Counted from the first letter of the stretch, positions 1 to 7,696 are shown. The stretch: DNA of 19,228 nucleotides from Candidatus Bathyarchaeota archaeon (GCA_026014605.1 JAOZIC010000220.1:1-19228); one strand, 5' to 3'. The notes: generated by a model from the sequence alone, not told the origin. Program-made: numbers and translations.

Positions 1-475
1 TGGCAAGTTGGTCTTCGTCAACATCTACAAATGCCCCGATTGGAATAATCAAAAAGAACATCAATCCACTGGATTTGACGTTCAGCCCTTGATTTCTGGC
101 GATAACGCCGTGGGCACCTTCGTGAATTACTATCGCGCATACGATAGCCAGCCAACCGTAAAGTATTGGCAAGATTGGATTGATTCCGGGTAACATAAGG
201 TATGACGCAGGTCCTAACTCGCGGGTAATATCTCTTACAGCAGGGGTCCACAGCAACGCAACCAAGCTGTTACAGAGCATGTACAACCCAATGGCTGCGA
301 CGATTGGTACAATGATTAAGGCGATCCAAGAAAGCACGTTGGAAATGCGAAATGAACCTAGTTTGTCAAAAACGCCCGCAAAGGCTTTGGTTCTAATAGT
401 CAGCAAAGGGAAACTAAACTCGATTCTTCCGGGCTCTTTTGTTTCTGCTTCTTCTTGGTCAGCCAACCAAATCAC
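1..475 (-). CDS. Site-2 protease-type membrane metallopeptidase (M50), 3' part missing
   Basis: The minus strand is open from about 505 down to the left edge, so this is the N-terminal part of a gene continuing outside the window. The translation has a charged N-terminus, a hydrophobic segment (near bases 260-330), then another membrane segment ending in I-H-E-G-A-H-G-V at bases 101-130. That is the HExxH zinc motif inside a membrane helix, the hallmark of M50 site-2 proteases, which cut membrane-bound substrates within the bilayer. A further hydrophobic stretch follows the motif, ending in a D-V-D-E-D run typical of the family. Start is uncertain: GTG at 475 is chosen, TTG at 478 or 466 are alternatives, and none has a good ribosome site. 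A TATA-like TTTTATTG lies near 521-531. The catalytic Asp and any PDZ domain would be outside the window. Confidence 0.8.
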   Translation of the reverse strand, partial: MIWLADQEEAETKEPGRIEFSFPLLTIRTKAFAGVFDKLGSFRISNVLSWIALIIVPIVAAIGLYMLCNSLVALLWTPAVRDITRELGPASYLMLPGINPILPILYGWLAIVCAIVIHEGAHGVIARNQGLNVKSSGLMFFLIIPIGAFVDVDEDQLA

Positions 476-556
476 CAAACGTTTTGACCATACCTTACAG
501 TGCTCTTAATCATTAATGTTTGGCAATAAAATGAAGATACAGCTTTTAATCGTGGT

Positions 557-757
557 CTAAACAACAACCAAAACTAGGATTGACGCAAGAACAATGAAAA
601 ATGTTCCAGCAAAAATGAACGTAAACCATTCTGGAAATTCAGTTCCAGACGTTGAACTTCGTACCCAGCTGGTGCGGTCAGTTTTAAAATAATAAATTCC
701 CAGAAAAATTAGTACAATTCCGGCTATGAATGCATCTATCACTAGCCAGTCTTTCAA
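557..757 (-). CDS. Small two-helix membrane protein, unrecognised
   Basis: The 66-residue product has two clear hydrophobic helices, about residues 8-23 and 46-66, joined by a polar loop with a T-D-R-T-S-W stretch, so it is predicted to be a small integral membrane protein with both helices spanning. The start is TTG at 757, supported by a strong GGGGG ribosome site eight bases upstream; no ATG fits. The gene lies between the membrane protease and another small gene on the same strand, but spacing of about 75-80 bases on either side gives no firm operon. I do not recognise a family and assign no function. It could be an accessory subunit of the neighbouring protease, but nothing in the sequence shows this. 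Confidence 0.55.
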   Translation of the reverse strand: MKDWLVIDAFIAGIVLIFLGIYYFKTDRTSWVRSSTSGTEFPEWFTFIFAGTFFIVLASILVLVVV

Positions 758-830
758 TCTGTTATCCCCCTGTAAAATTAGGCAGAATACGGCTTTGAAC
801 CGTTAGTTACCGTATTCGTACATCTAAAGT

Positions 831-1031
831 TTAGATGTAGTATCTGTGGTCTTTAGTTTTCTTTATGCTGCCAAGAAAAGAGCCAGCAAAATAATCTAAC
901 CAACATTGCTCTTGCAAATCAAGGTCAGCTTCTTCAAAAGTAACTGCTGTTTCTTCTGAAGTAGCCCCTGCGCGTGTAAATTTTCTAATAAGCCGTTGGT
1001 GCATTTTGAATTGAATACCAGACATAGACAA
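831..1031 (-). CDS. Small soluble protein of unknown function
   Basis: The 66-residue product is polar, with a basic N-terminal half (K-M-H-Q-R-L-I-R-K-F) and an acidic middle (E-E-A-D-L-D-L-Q-E-Q), no signal peptide, no membrane helix and a single cysteine. The start is either TTG at 1031 or ATG at 1025; a purine-rich GGGAGGGAAGGGA tract lies just upstream and suits the TTG slightly better. It is the last minus-strand gene before rnhB, which diverges from it. The dense ribosome-site tract and balanced amino-acid composition argue for a real gene, but no family is recognised. Confidence 0.5.
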   Translation of the reverse strand: MSMSGIQFKMHQRLIRKFTRAGATSEETAVTFEEADLDLQEQCWLDYFAGSFLGSIKKTKDHRYYI

Positions 1032-1260
1032 CTTGTCCCTTCCCTCCCATTTTCAAACTATTAAGAGAATGCTCAAAATAAACACAAAAAACCAGGTGGT
1101 TTAATGCATTATTTGCGAAGAGAATTCTGCTTATAAATACATATTAATGGTCATATATTAAGGCTACAGGTTCTGAACACTAGAAAAACCAAAAAAATAG
1201 TCAAACCACGCATTAATAAACAATAAAAACACTAAAGGAAGCAAATCAAACGGTGAGACA
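1032..1260. promoter_or_regulatory. Divergent intergenic region ahead of rnhB
   Basis: This is the longest gene-free stretch in the window. It is AT-rich and holds several TATA-like elements: TTATAAATAC at 1131-1140, which reads acceptably on both strands, and ATTAATAAA at 1212-1220, whose spacing of roughly 45 bases from the rnhB ATG fits best as its promoter. The rnhB ribosome site GGTGA is at 1252-1256. A 14-base inverted repeat, AAACCA-GG-TGGTTT, sits at 1089-1102 and could be an operator for either gene. Nothing else is seen. Confidence 0.4.
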
Positions 1261-1920
1261 ATGATAGCCGGAGTAGACGAAGCGGGACGAGGCTCAGTTC
1301 TAGGTCCATTGGCAATAGCAGGAATCGCATTAAACAAGGAAGATTTACCAAAACTAAAGGAGTTGGGTGTAAAAGACTCCAAAATGCTTACACCAAAAAA
1401 ACGCGAAGAACTCGCTGTAGAACTAAAAAAGTTAGCCCAACACTACCATGTTGTTTTGTTGCGCCCAGCAGAAATCGATGTTGTTGTAGAAAGCAAAATC
1501 AAACTGCATAAACTAAACCGCCTTGAAGCAATAGAAATGGCAAAAATATTGTCTATTCTTAAACCAAACACCGCTTACGTTGATGCATCAGACATTAACG
1601 CAAACCGTTTTGGAGAACACATCGCAGAGAACCTTGATTTCGACCTAGAAATAATCTCTGAACACAAAGCAGACATAACATACCCAATTGTTTCGGCTGC
1701 GTCAATATTGGCTAAAGTGGAACGCGACAAAGCAATAGCTAAACTAAAAAGAAAACATGGCGAAATTGGATGCGGTTACCCCAGCGACCAAAAAACAGTA
1801 AACTTTCTAAAAAAATGCATCAAAAACGGCGGCATATACCCTGATTGTGTACGCAAATCTTGGAAAACAGCCAAACGAATAAAAAACCAAGAAGATTCAA
1901 AGCAACAAAAACTAATGTAA
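1261..1920 (+). CDS. rnhB: Ribonuclease HII
   Basis: RNase HII cuts the RNA strand of RNA-DNA hybrids and starts removal of single ribonucleotides left in DNA. The 219-residue product matches the family length in archaea. The N-terminal D-E-A-G-R-G motif gives catalytic D6 and E7; Y-V-D-A-S-D supplies D108, and the block K-A-D-I-T-Y-P-I-V-S-A-A-S supplies D138, completing the DEDD metal site. The lysine-rich C-terminus is typical. The start is ATG at 1261 with GGTGA four bases upstream. The gene stands alone on the plus strand and ends five bases before the end of the convergent regulator gene. All key residues are present. Confidence 0.97.
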   Translation: MIAGVDEAGRGSVLGPLAIAGIALNKEDLPKLKELGVKDSKMLTPKKREELAVELKKLAQHYHVVLLRPAEIDVVVESKIKLHKLNRLEAIEMAKILSILKPNTAYVDASDINANRFGEHIAENLDFDLEIISEHKADITYPIVSAASILAKVERDKAIAKLKRKHGEIGCGYPSDQKTVNFLKKCIKNGGIYPDCVRKSWKTAKRIKNQEDSKQQKLM

Positions 1921-1925
1921 CAAAA

Positions 1926-2876
1926 TCAACTGCTAATGCACTCAAAGAGTTCTTCTGCACATTTCATTTCAGCCAATTCGTCGTGACAGATGTACGGAAT
2001 TCCTTTGTCAAGATTTGATTTCTCGTAACTGACCAAAACCGCGTACGCTCCGATGACGTCACCCAAGCTTTTTAGCTCTTTAATCCGTTGATCAATATTC
2101 TGTTCGTTTGAATCGCCAATAACGGCACCAATTATGTTCACGTCTTCTTTTGGGCACCTTGCAATGAAATCGAAAGGAGCTCTTACTGTAGATGTTATAC
2201 TGAAATTGAATTGTGCAAGCTTTCGAAAAACGGACTCCAGAAAACGGTACTTATCCATTAACTCCCCAGACGGACTCAATAAGCACATTCGTTCAGGTCC
2301 ATGAAAAACATCAGGGTTCTTAACTACGGGCGCGCCTAAAATCCATTCAAGCCGATATGCTGTATGAACAGATGCTTTTGCCATTCCACGTTCGTAACCG
2401 TAAAGAGTTCTCCGCGAAATTCCCACCATCTCAGCTAATTTTCCAACAGAAAGCCCTAACTTTTGTCGTCGTTTACGAATCAAAGCACCGTCAAGTTGGA
2501 TATAATAGCCGCCAGGTCCCGCTTCAACTAAAGGATTGGTTCCACGCAAAAACATGTTTTCTAATGTTTTGGAGCTTATCGCATAAACATTGTATCGGCT
2601 GTAAACTGTATCGTCTTCTAACGGTTTTTTGTGGTTTGTTTTTCCGATAATAAACGGTATTGCGGAGAAACACCCAGAAATTTTTTGGAGCTCTGCTGCC
2701 TCGTTAAAATGTGTGTTACCAATATCAGCGTGAGCACGCAAAAACAGAATCTTTTTTCTGCCCTGTGCAACTAAATCAAAACAAGAATATTGTGTGCAAC
2801 ATCGTTGAGATAGATTAAATCCTGCATTTTGAAGGATTTGTTCTGTTGTACCGAGGATTTCTGATCGTGTCATCAT
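1926..2876 (-). CDS. Archaeal XRE-type transcriptional regulator (COG1395-like)
   Basis: The 316-residue protein has an N-terminal domain (about 1-120) of the kind seen in the archaeal COG1395 regulators, with a nuclease-like F-D-L-V-A ... K-K-I-L-F-L core, and a central helix-turn-helix at about 130-185 (L-I-R-K-R-R-Q-K-L-G-L-S ... L-A-E-M-V-G-I-S-R-R-T-L-Y-G-Y-E-R-G) of the Cro/XRE type. The C-terminal 130 residues may bind a ligand or mediate dimerisation; no function is known to me. Two adjacent ATGs occur at 2876 and 2873; GAGGG just upstream is better spaced for the second. It lies downstream of a NifX-family gene with 86 bases between, and has its own TATA-like box, so it is probably transcribed separately. 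DNA targets cannot be told from the sequence. Confidence 0.85.
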   Translation of the reverse strand: MMTRSEILGTTEQILQNAGFNLSQRCCTQYSCFDLVAQGRKKILFLRAHADIGNTHFNEAAELQKISGCFSAIPFIIGKTNHKKPLEDDTVYSRYNVYAISSKTLENMFLRGTNPLVEAGPGGYYIQLDGALIRKRRQKLGLSVGKLAEMVGISRRTLYGYERGMAKASVHTAYRLEWILGAPVVKNPDVFHGPERMCLLSPSGELMDKYRFLESVFRKLAQFNFSITSTVRAPFDFIARCPKEDVNIIGAVIGDSNEQNIDQRIKELKSLGDVIGAYAVLVSYEKSNLDKGIPYICHDELAEMKCAEELFECISS

Positions 2877-2910
2877 TTACCCTCAGGTACTCAAACATGC
2901 TCGGTTGCGT

Positions 2911-2942
2911 CTTATAAACATATGTCCAAATGATGCAAAAAA
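2911..2942 (-). promoter_or_regulatory. TATA-like promoter of the XRE regulator and T-tract after nifX-like gene
   Basis: Read on the minus strand, TGTTTATAAG at 2911-2920 lies 35-45 bases ahead of the regulator start, correct for an archaeal TATA box. Just upstream a run of six T (2937-2942) follows the end of the NifX-family gene and could end its transcript. Confidence 0.45.
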
Positions 2943-2962
2943 GAGTGCTGCATATTTTTTGG

Positions 2963-3304
2963 TTATCGTTCAAGAAAACTATTTTTAGCAACGTCTTCAA
3001 CAATCAGACCTGGTTTTGTCAAAACCAACGTGACATCATGTTGCTTAAGCAGTTCAGACGCACCAAATCCTAGTTTGTTAGCAAGAACAACATTAACGCC
3101 TTCGTCAATCAACATTTTTACAGCGATTGGTCCTGCACCATGATGATATGATGCCGCAGAGTTTTCTAACACTTTAACGTTAGATATTTCGTTGTTGTGT
3201 ACATCCATAATTGTGAACGTTTTAGCTCTACCAAAAACTTTTGAAACAACATCCCGTAGGCCGTCTTTTCCATCTGTTGCAACGGCAAGCCTAAAATTGG
3301 TCAA
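2963..3304 (-). CDS. NifX/NifB-domain Fe-Mo cofactor-type protein
   Basis: The 113-residue product is a single dinitrogenase iron-molybdenum cofactor biosynthesis domain (PF02579-like). The family fold shows in R-L-A-V-A-T-D-G at the N-terminus, V-F-G-R-A-K-T-F near 23-30, S-Y-H-H-G-A-G-P near 53-60 and V-V-L-A-N-K-L-G-F-G-A near 72-82. Family members bind or carry iron-sulfur or heterometal clusters; many archaeal ones have nothing to do with nitrogen fixation. The start is TTG at 3304 with a full GGAGGTGA ribosome site seven bases ahead. It follows the DUF5320 gene by 64 bases and is probably co-transcribed with it. There is no cysteine in the protein, so any metal binding would rely on His or Asp residues. 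Confidence 0.88.
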   Translation of the reverse strand: MTNFRLAVATDGKDGLRDVVSKVFGRAKTFTIMDVHNNEISNVKVLENSAASYHHGAGPIAVKMLIDEGVNVVLANKLGFGASELLKQHDVTLVLTKPGLIVEDVAKNSFLER

Positions 3305-3368
3305 AAAAATTCACCTCCCCCTGATTAACCATTACATGAACGCATTTTTAGGTGTGTTCCCTTTCTGA

Positions 3369-3725
3369 TTATTTTTCGGTGATTTTTTCTTTCAATTCTA
3401 GGATTCTGGCTTTGACGCCGCCCATTTCTTGTTCCAGGTCATTTTTTTCTGCTTCTAGTTGTTTTTGATAGTTTTCAAGCGCTGTTACTTCTTGTTCGGG
3501 TGTTTGCTGTGGAACAATTGGTTGCACATTAACGGGTTGTGGATAGCAAAATTGTGCTCTGCCAAATCCTCGTCCCCATCCTCTGCCGCGTCCTCTTCGT
3601 GGTCCTCGTCCGTAACCTGCTACGGGGTTCATGTATCCTGGAACTGAGTAGCCTGCACAGTAGCCTGCTGCTCTTCCTGTTTGTGGGCCTGCGCCCATGG
3701 GTCCTGTTTTATCTCCTCTTGGCAT
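3369..3725 (-). CDS. DUF5320 family glycine-rich protein
   Basis: The 118-residue protein starts with M-P-R-G-D-K-T-G-P-M-G and continues G-P-Q-T-G-R-A-A-G-Y-C-A-G, the signature of DUF5320 proteins. A Gly/Arg/Tyr-rich tract follows (about 35-58), then a proline- and glutamine-rich linker and a C-terminal charged heptad region (about 80-118) predicted to be a coiled coil. I start it at ATG 3725, ten codons inside the longest frame, because GAGGTGA lies just ahead of that codon and the family motif begins there. Its role is unknown; genes like it commonly sit with DUF134, NifX and MinD-ferredoxin genes, as here. Two cysteines (in Y-C-A-G and F-C-Y-P) are present. Confidence 0.85.
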   Translation of the reverse strand: MPRGDKTGPMGAGPQTGRAAGYCAGYSVPGYMNPVAGYGRGPRRGRGRGWGRGFGRAQFCYPQPVNVQPIVPQQTPEQEVTALENYQKQLEAEKNDLEQEMGGVKARILELKEKITEK

Positions 3726-3740
3726 ATATTTCACCTCTAT

Positions 3741-3826
3741 TTTGTGTTTATGCACAAATATTAATTATTAGATAATGCACAAAAATATATAAGTGTTATG
3801 TTACACATACAACATAGCGAACCAAA
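3741..3826. promoter_or_regulatory. Divergent DUF5320 / DUF134 promoter with direct repeats
   Basis: The 101 bases between the two ATGs hold a TATA-like ATATATAAG at about 3785-3793 for the plus-strand DUF134 gene, about 35 bases ahead of its ATG, and an AT-rich TAATTAATATTTG (minus strand, about 3757-3769) placed for DUF5320. Two direct repeats, ATGCACAAA at 3750-3758 and 3775-3783, start 25 bases apart and overlap both TATA areas. They are candidates for a regulator site, perhaps for DUF134 itself. Confidence 0.5.
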
Positions 3827-4129
3827 ATGACATGCGGACGAAGACACAGACGAGGACGACGAGGAAGACTCCCAAAACAAGTAACAATACCAAACCCCGT
3901 AAAAACCCAAAAATTCATCCCACAACCAGCGATAGCCACAAACACAATCACCATCGAACCCGCCGAACTAGAAGCAATACGCCTAGTAGACCTTGAAGGG
4001 CTCTCACAAGAACAAGCAGGCACAAAAATGGGAGTATCCAGAGGAACAATCTGGAGATTGGTCAAAAGTGCAAGAATGAAAGTCGCCCAAGCCTTAACAG
4101 AAGGACAACAACTAAACGTAGGCGAGTAA
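3827..4129 (+). CDS. DUF134 / UPF0251 family DNA-binding protein
   Basis: The 100-residue product has a very basic N-terminus (C-G-R-R-H-R-R-G-R-R-G-R), then a sigma-factor-like helix-turn-helix at about 45-90 with E-L-E-A-I-R-L-V-D-L-E-G-L-S-Q-E-Q-A and M-G-V-S-R-G-T-I-W-R-L. This is the DUF134 (UPF0251) pattern, small presumed DNA-binding proteins. The start is ATG at 3827, near the predicted transcription start, so the leader is short. It diverges from the DUF5320-nifX-like genes, a pairing common in archaea, and is the natural candidate to control them. Target and signal are not known. It ends 34 bases from the convergent ABC permease. Confidence 0.88.
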   Translation: MTCGRRHRRGRRGRLPKQVTIPNPVKTQKFIPQPAIATNTITIEPAELEAIRLVDLEGLSQEQAGTKMGVSRGTIWRLVKSARMKVAQALTEGQQLNVGE

Positions 4130-4163
4130 CAAAAACCAGTCTTATAGACTCAGCACATATTGC

Positions 4164-4916
4164 TCATTCTTTCTTTTGGTTAGCGATGTGGAACCTTATA
4201 CCCAAAAACAAAAACAGACCCAAATAACCCAACAAGATTCCAATATTTAATACGCCACCAAAAATGTTCTCACCGCCCAATCCACCCTTAACCAACTCGA
4301 TAGTATGCGTTAAAGGTGAAAATACTGACAGGATTTGTCCCCAATAAGGCAACTCTGAAATTGGAATAAACACTCCGCTGATAAACAGCATTGGAATTCG
4401 AACAAAATTCATGGGCATCATAACTGTTCCGGGGTGCTGACCAGGAATAGAAGCAAACATCAAACCCATTGCAGCAAAACAAAACGCTGACAAAAGCAGT
4501 CCTATAACCAAAGCAAAAATGTCAACGATTACAGAATTGAACACCAAAACACCTACCAGAATAGGAATCACAGAAATTGCTATTCCGTAAATGAAACCTG
4601 CAAGTGTTTTGCCAACAAGAACCGTAATAAGCGAAATTGGAGCAGACAAAAACCGTTCGAACGTTCGTAGCCTCCGTTCAAGGGGTATGGTTATTGGTCC
4701 GATAGATGAAGAAGCAAAAAACAGTGTTTGAGCAACTAGAATGGGAATGGCTTGCGCAACTGTAACGTTTCTCCCAACAATGTACGACAAAAACATGGAA
4801 AACGGAAACAAAATACCAAACACTAACGAGCCCGGCCTAGCGTAGTATATTCGGATGTCTTTTTCACCAATAGCCCACGCGACCCGAAGCGCTTTGAATA
4901 TGCGTTTTAGTTCCAT
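4164..4916 (-). CDS. ABC-2 type transport permease
   Basis: The 250-residue protein has six hydrophobic segments, at roughly 30-48, 55-75, 95-125, 132-158, 170-190 and 222-244, the arrangement of ABC-2 exporter permeases. The loop I-G-P-I-T-I-P-L-E-R-R-L-R-T-F-E-R is the conserved cytoplasmic region that meets the ATPase, and the F-I-P-I-S-E-L-P motif near 185-192 is the family signature before the last part. It starts at ATG 4916 and overlaps the ATPase stop by one base (TAATG), so the two are translationally coupled. The pair probably exports a drug, lipid or other hydrophobic compound; the substrate cannot be told. Confidence 0.92.
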   Translation of the reverse strand: MELKRIFKALRVAWAIGEKDIRIYYARPGSLVFGILFPFSMFLSYIVGRNVTVAQAIPILVAQTLFFASSSIGPITIPLERRLRTFERFLSAPISLITVLVGKTLAGFIYGIAISVIPILVGVLVFNSVIVDIFALVIGLLLSAFCFAAMGLMFASIPGQHPGTVMMPMNFVRIPMLFISGVFIPISELPYWGQILSVFSPLTHTIELVKGGLGGENIFGGVLNIGILLGYLGLFLFLGIRFHIANQKKE

Positions 4917-5884
4917 TAGTCTTGACCTCTTTGAGTTTTTGGTGGTCTGATTTCGGGTTGTATTCCAGTTAATTCAACAAAAACGTCCTCAAGAGTTGGA
5001 CTCAACGTGTTTAACGTATTAATTGTCAAACCCTTTTTCTTTGAAAAACCCCAAACGTTAGAAAGAGCCTGAGGAACATTTTCGGTGTTTAACCTGTATT
5101 TGTCGCCGTTTTTTGTTACATCAGTTACTTCTTGAATTTTTTTGAGCTCAGAAGTCAGGTCGCCGTTAGAACCAACAAACGATACTTCGATCACCTGAAG
5201 TTTTTTTATTGCCGATTTAAGCATTTCAGGTGTGTCGATTGCTTCGATTTTTCCGTTGTTAATTATTGCGACGCGGTCACACATCTGGTTTGCTTCTTCC
5301 ATGTTATGCGTTGTAACAAAAACCGTTAATCCTTCAGAGTTCAATTTTTTGACAAGATTTCTTATGATTAAACTGCTTTGAACATCCAACCCTACTGTAG
5401 GCTCGTCAAGAAACAAAATCGACGACTTGTTCATCAACGCCATGGCAATACAAAGGCGTCTTCGCATACCCTTTGAAAAACCTTCTACGTTGTCGTTTCG
5501 TCTTTCAAATAAGCCAAACAGTTGCAGCAGTTCTTTGGCGCGGCTTTCACGTTCAGATTTTGGGATATCGTACAGTTTTCCCGTGAAAATCAGGTTCTGC
5601 CAAGCCGTCAACTGCGTGTAAACGTTAGAAACATCAGTAACTATACCCATGAGCTCCTTTGCCCGTACACTCTGCCTGCGGATATCAAACCCCATAACCT
5701 GCGCAGTTCCCTCAGTGGGAATTGATATGCCAATCAGCATCCGCGTTGTTGTTGACTTGCCAGCGCCGTTGGGACCCAAAAAACCGAAAATCTCACCTTT
5801 CTGAACCTCAAAGTTGATGTGGTCAACTGCAACAAGGTCACCGTAACGTTTTGTCAGATTCTCAGCTTTTATGGCAACGCTCAC
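4916..5884 (-). CDS. ABC transporter ATP-binding protein (DrrA/CcmA type)
   Basis: This 322-residue ATPase powers the permease that follows. Walker A is G-P-N-G-A-G-K-S-T at about 38-46; the signature region is V-E-G-F-S-K-G-M-R-R-R-L, a variant of LSGGQ common in this exporter group; Walker B plus D-loop is I-L-F-L-D-E-P-T-V-G-L-D near 156-167; the H-loop is V-T-T-H-N-M-E-E. The C-terminal 90 residues form the DUF4162-like extension of drug and antibiotic exporters. The start is GTG at 5884 with GGAG eleven bases ahead; a TATA-like element sits further upstream. All catalytic motifs are intact. Confidence 0.95.
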   Translation of the reverse strand: MSVAIKAENLTKRYGDLVAVDHINFEVQKGEIFGFLGPNGAGKSTTTRMLIGISIPTEGTAQVMGFDIRRQSVRAKELMGIVTDVSNVYTQLTAWQNLIFTGKLYDIPKSERESRAKELLQLFGLFERRNDNVEGFSKGMRRRLCIAMALMNKSSILFLDEPTVGLDVQSSLIIRNLVKKLNSEGLTVFVTTHNMEEANQMCDRVAIINNGKIEAIDTPEMLKSAIKKLQVIEVSFVGSNGDLTSELKKIQEVTDVTKNGDKYRLNTENVPQALSNVWGFSKKKGLTINTLNTLSPTLEDVFVELTGIQPEIRPPKTQRGQD

Positions 5885-5922
5885 AATTTTTGGACTCCGT
5901 AAGGTAATGTTTCATTCCATAA

Positions 5923-5932
5923 CATATAGATA
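5923..5932 (-). promoter_or_regulatory. TATA-like box of the ABC exporter operon
   Basis: On the minus strand the element TATCTATATG lies about 40-48 bases ahead of the GTG start of the ATPase, between the upstream terminator and the gene. It is the only good TATA-like stretch in this 73-base gap. Confidence 0.4.
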
Positions 5933-5940
5933 GCGGATTT

Positions 5941-5965
5941 GATAAAAAACGGGCAGTTTAACTGC
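5941..5965 (-). terminator. Hairpin plus T-run ending the mrp-nifX-minD operon
   Basis: On the minus strand a perfect inverted repeat, GCAGTT-A-AACTGC (5953-5965), overlaps the stop codon of the last gene and is followed within a few bases by six T (5944-5949). This is an intrinsic-terminator-like arrangement at the correct place; the one-base loop means the inner base pairs would open in RNA. Confidence 0.5.
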
Positions 5966-6824
5966 GTATATTACTCAAAACATTTTCCCACAACATACGT
6001 ATCGCTTTTGCGACCTCGCTGTTGGGCTCATATTCTATAACTGGTTTTCCAGCAACCATCGCTTGAGTAACTATAGAGTCGAACGGTATCTTTCCAACCA
6101 CTTCTACACAGTTTAGTCTGCAAAACTCCTCAATCTTTTGAGTGTTTTCAAGGTTCAAGTCATACTTGTTAACACAAACAAGAGCAGGCACCTTAAAGTG
6201 GTTCAGCAACCCAAAAGCGCGTTCCATGTCATGCATTCCAGACAACGTGGGCTCAACAACAATAAGACCAACATCTACGCCACTCAATGATGCTATAACA
6301 GGGCAACCAATTCCTGGAGGTCCATCGTTAATGATGAGTTCGCAGTTTTTTGTTTCTGCAAGTTCTTTGGCGTTTTTCCTCACTAACGAAACCAGTTTCC
6401 CAGAGTTTTCCTCTCCCGGATTAAGTAACGCGTGAGACATCATTCCGTAAGGTGTTTTTGAAATAAACGCAGAACCAGAAACCCTTTGTTCCAAATCAAT
6501 TGCCGCAACTGGACAAACATAAACACAAACTCCGCAGCCTTCACATAAAATTGGGTCAACCACATGCTTGGTTATTGCGCCAAAACGGCAGTGTTCATCA
6601 CATTTTCCACATTGAACACAGGTTTCTTGGTCGATTACTGCTACGCGTGAGGCTTTGAATTCTTGGGTTTCAAGAATTTCAGGTTTTAATAACATGTGTA
6701 GGTCTGGTGCGTCTACGTCGCAGTCTGTTAAAATAGCGTTTTTTGCTAAAACCGCCAAACAGGCAGTTACGGATGTTTTTCCAGTTCCGCCTTTTCCGCT
6801 CAACACGGTAATTTCTTTGACCAT
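5958..6824 (-). CDS. MinD-superfamily P-loop ATPase with inserted 2x[4Fe-4S] ferredoxin (copy 1)
   Basis: The 288-residue protein is a MinD/Mrp-type ATPase (COG1149-like) carrying a ferredoxin domain inside the ATPase. Deviant Walker A is S-G-K-G-G-T-G-K-T at 9-17; the D-C-D-V-D-A-P-D switch follows at 34-41. The insert holds C69, C72, C75, C79 and C94, C97, C100, C104, two classic CxxCxxCxxxCP clusters. Walker B area is I-N-D-G-P-P-G-I-G-C. Proteins of this type are thought to move or insert iron-sulfur clusters or electrons with ATP use; the exact client is unknown. It overlaps its paralogue's stop by one base (TAATG), so the two are coupled, and is the last gene of the operon. The two copies are similar enough to act as a heterodimer. 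Confidence 0.93.
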   Translation of the reverse strand: MVKEITVLSGKGGTGKTSVTACLAVLAKNAILTDCDVDAPDLHMLLKPEILETQEFKASRVAVIDQETCVQCGKCDEHCRFGAITKHVVDPILCEGCGVCVYVCPVAAIDLEQRVSGSAFISKTPYGMMSHALLNPGEENSGKLVSLVRKNAKELAETKNCELIINDGPPGIGCPVIASLSGVDVGLIVVEPTLSGMHDMERAFGLLNHFKVPALVCVNKYDLNLENTQKIEEFCRLNCVEVVGKIPFDSIVTQAMVAGKPVIEYEPNSEVAKAIRMLWENVLSNIRS

Positions 6825-7654
6825 TACTTACGCCTCTGTATCGTTTTTGCCATATTTTGGAACTCTTGTTTCCATTCTGGCATTTTTTCCACGAAAGGAA
6901 CCCCGCGAGAGTACATTTCAGCGATTTCTTTGCTGTACGGGATTTCCATTAGTATGGGGATGTTTTCGTTTTTGCAGTAATCGTAAACTTTTTTGTCGCC
7001 TACCCCTGCCCTGTTTATTACTACGCCCATTGGAACTTGTAGGTCTTTTAGCACCTGAACTGTAATTTTTAGGTCGTGCAATCCAAACGGGGTGGGTTCA
7101 GTAACCAGAATGCAGTAATCTGTTTTGTGAACAGACGCAACCAAAGAACAAGCCGTTCCTGGAGGGGCATCAATAATTACGGTTTTATTTAGTTTCAGTT
7201 CGTTTTTAACTGCCTTGATTAAAGGAACCGCCATTGCTTCGCCAACGTTGAGTTCACCGTATACGAGTTCAACATTCTTTGCTTCGCCTTTTTTGATTAC
7301 TCCGATTTTTCTTTGTTTTTCAGAAATTGCCTGCTTTGGACAAACTAACATGCATCCACCGCAACTGTGGCATAATTCTGGAAAAACCATAGCAGTTTTT
7401 GGTGCAACAAATAGGGCGTTGAATTTACAAAATTTTGAACATGTTCCACAGTGTACACACAGTTCCTCAGAGATTACAGGATATTTTGTGAACACTGGTT
7501 GTGTTTCAGATATTGTTGGTTGTAACAAAATGTGAGAGTTGGGTTCTTCGACGTCGCAATCTAGCAGTTGTACGTTTTCTAGTGACAGTGCCAAATTGAC
7601 GGCAACCGTTGTTTTTCCTGTGCCGCCTTTTCCGCTGGCAACCGTAATAATCAC
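6824..7654 (-). CDS. MinD-superfamily P-loop ATPase with inserted 2x[4Fe-4S] ferredoxin (copy 2)
   Basis: The 276-residue paralogue of the next gene has the same layout: S-G-K-G-G-T-G-K-T-T at 7-16, D-C-D-V-E-E-P-N at 32-39, ferredoxin cysteines C66, C69, C72, C76 and C95, C98, C101, C105, and I-D-A-P-P-G-T-A-C as the Walker B region. The start is GTG at 7654 with GAGG six bases ahead. It sits 42 bases after the NifX-family gene and one-base overlaps copy 1. The co-location with Mrp and NifX proteins implies Fe-S or heterometal cluster handling; that is inference from neighbours and family. Confidence 0.93.
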   Translation of the reverse strand: MIITVASGKGGTGKTTVAVNLALSLENVQLLDCDVEEPNSHILLQPTISETQPVFTKYPVISEELCVHCGTCSKFCKFNALFVAPKTAMVFPELCHSCGGCMLVCPKQAISEKQRKIGVIKKGEAKNVELVYGELNVGEAMAVPLIKAVKNELKLNKTVIIDAPPGTACSLVASVHKTDYCILVTEPTPFGLHDLKITVQVLKDLQVPMGVVINRAGVGDKKVYDYCKNENIPILMEIPYSKEIAEMYSRGVPFVEKMPEWKQEFQNMAKTIQRRK

Positions 7655-7696
7655 GTTTATCCTCTTCGTTTTTTCTGGTTTCTGCTACTACTTCAC

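Noticed and set aside
180..509. A plus-strand open frame of 109 codons at the left edge.
   Set aside because: It lies opposite the membrane protease, whose HExxH motif and membrane helices are clear on the minus strand; the plus-strand protein has no recognisable pattern.
3793..3806. GTGTTATGTTACAC as a palindromic operator ahead of DUF134.
   Set aside because: Only the outer four bases pair cleanly; inner mismatches make it no better than chance in AT-rich DNA.
6655..7065. A 136-codon plus-strand frame across the junction of the two MinD-ferredoxin genes.
   Set aside because: Both minus-strand genes have all motifs here and overlap by one base; the plus-strand frame is a shadow rich in Phe, Leu and Cys.
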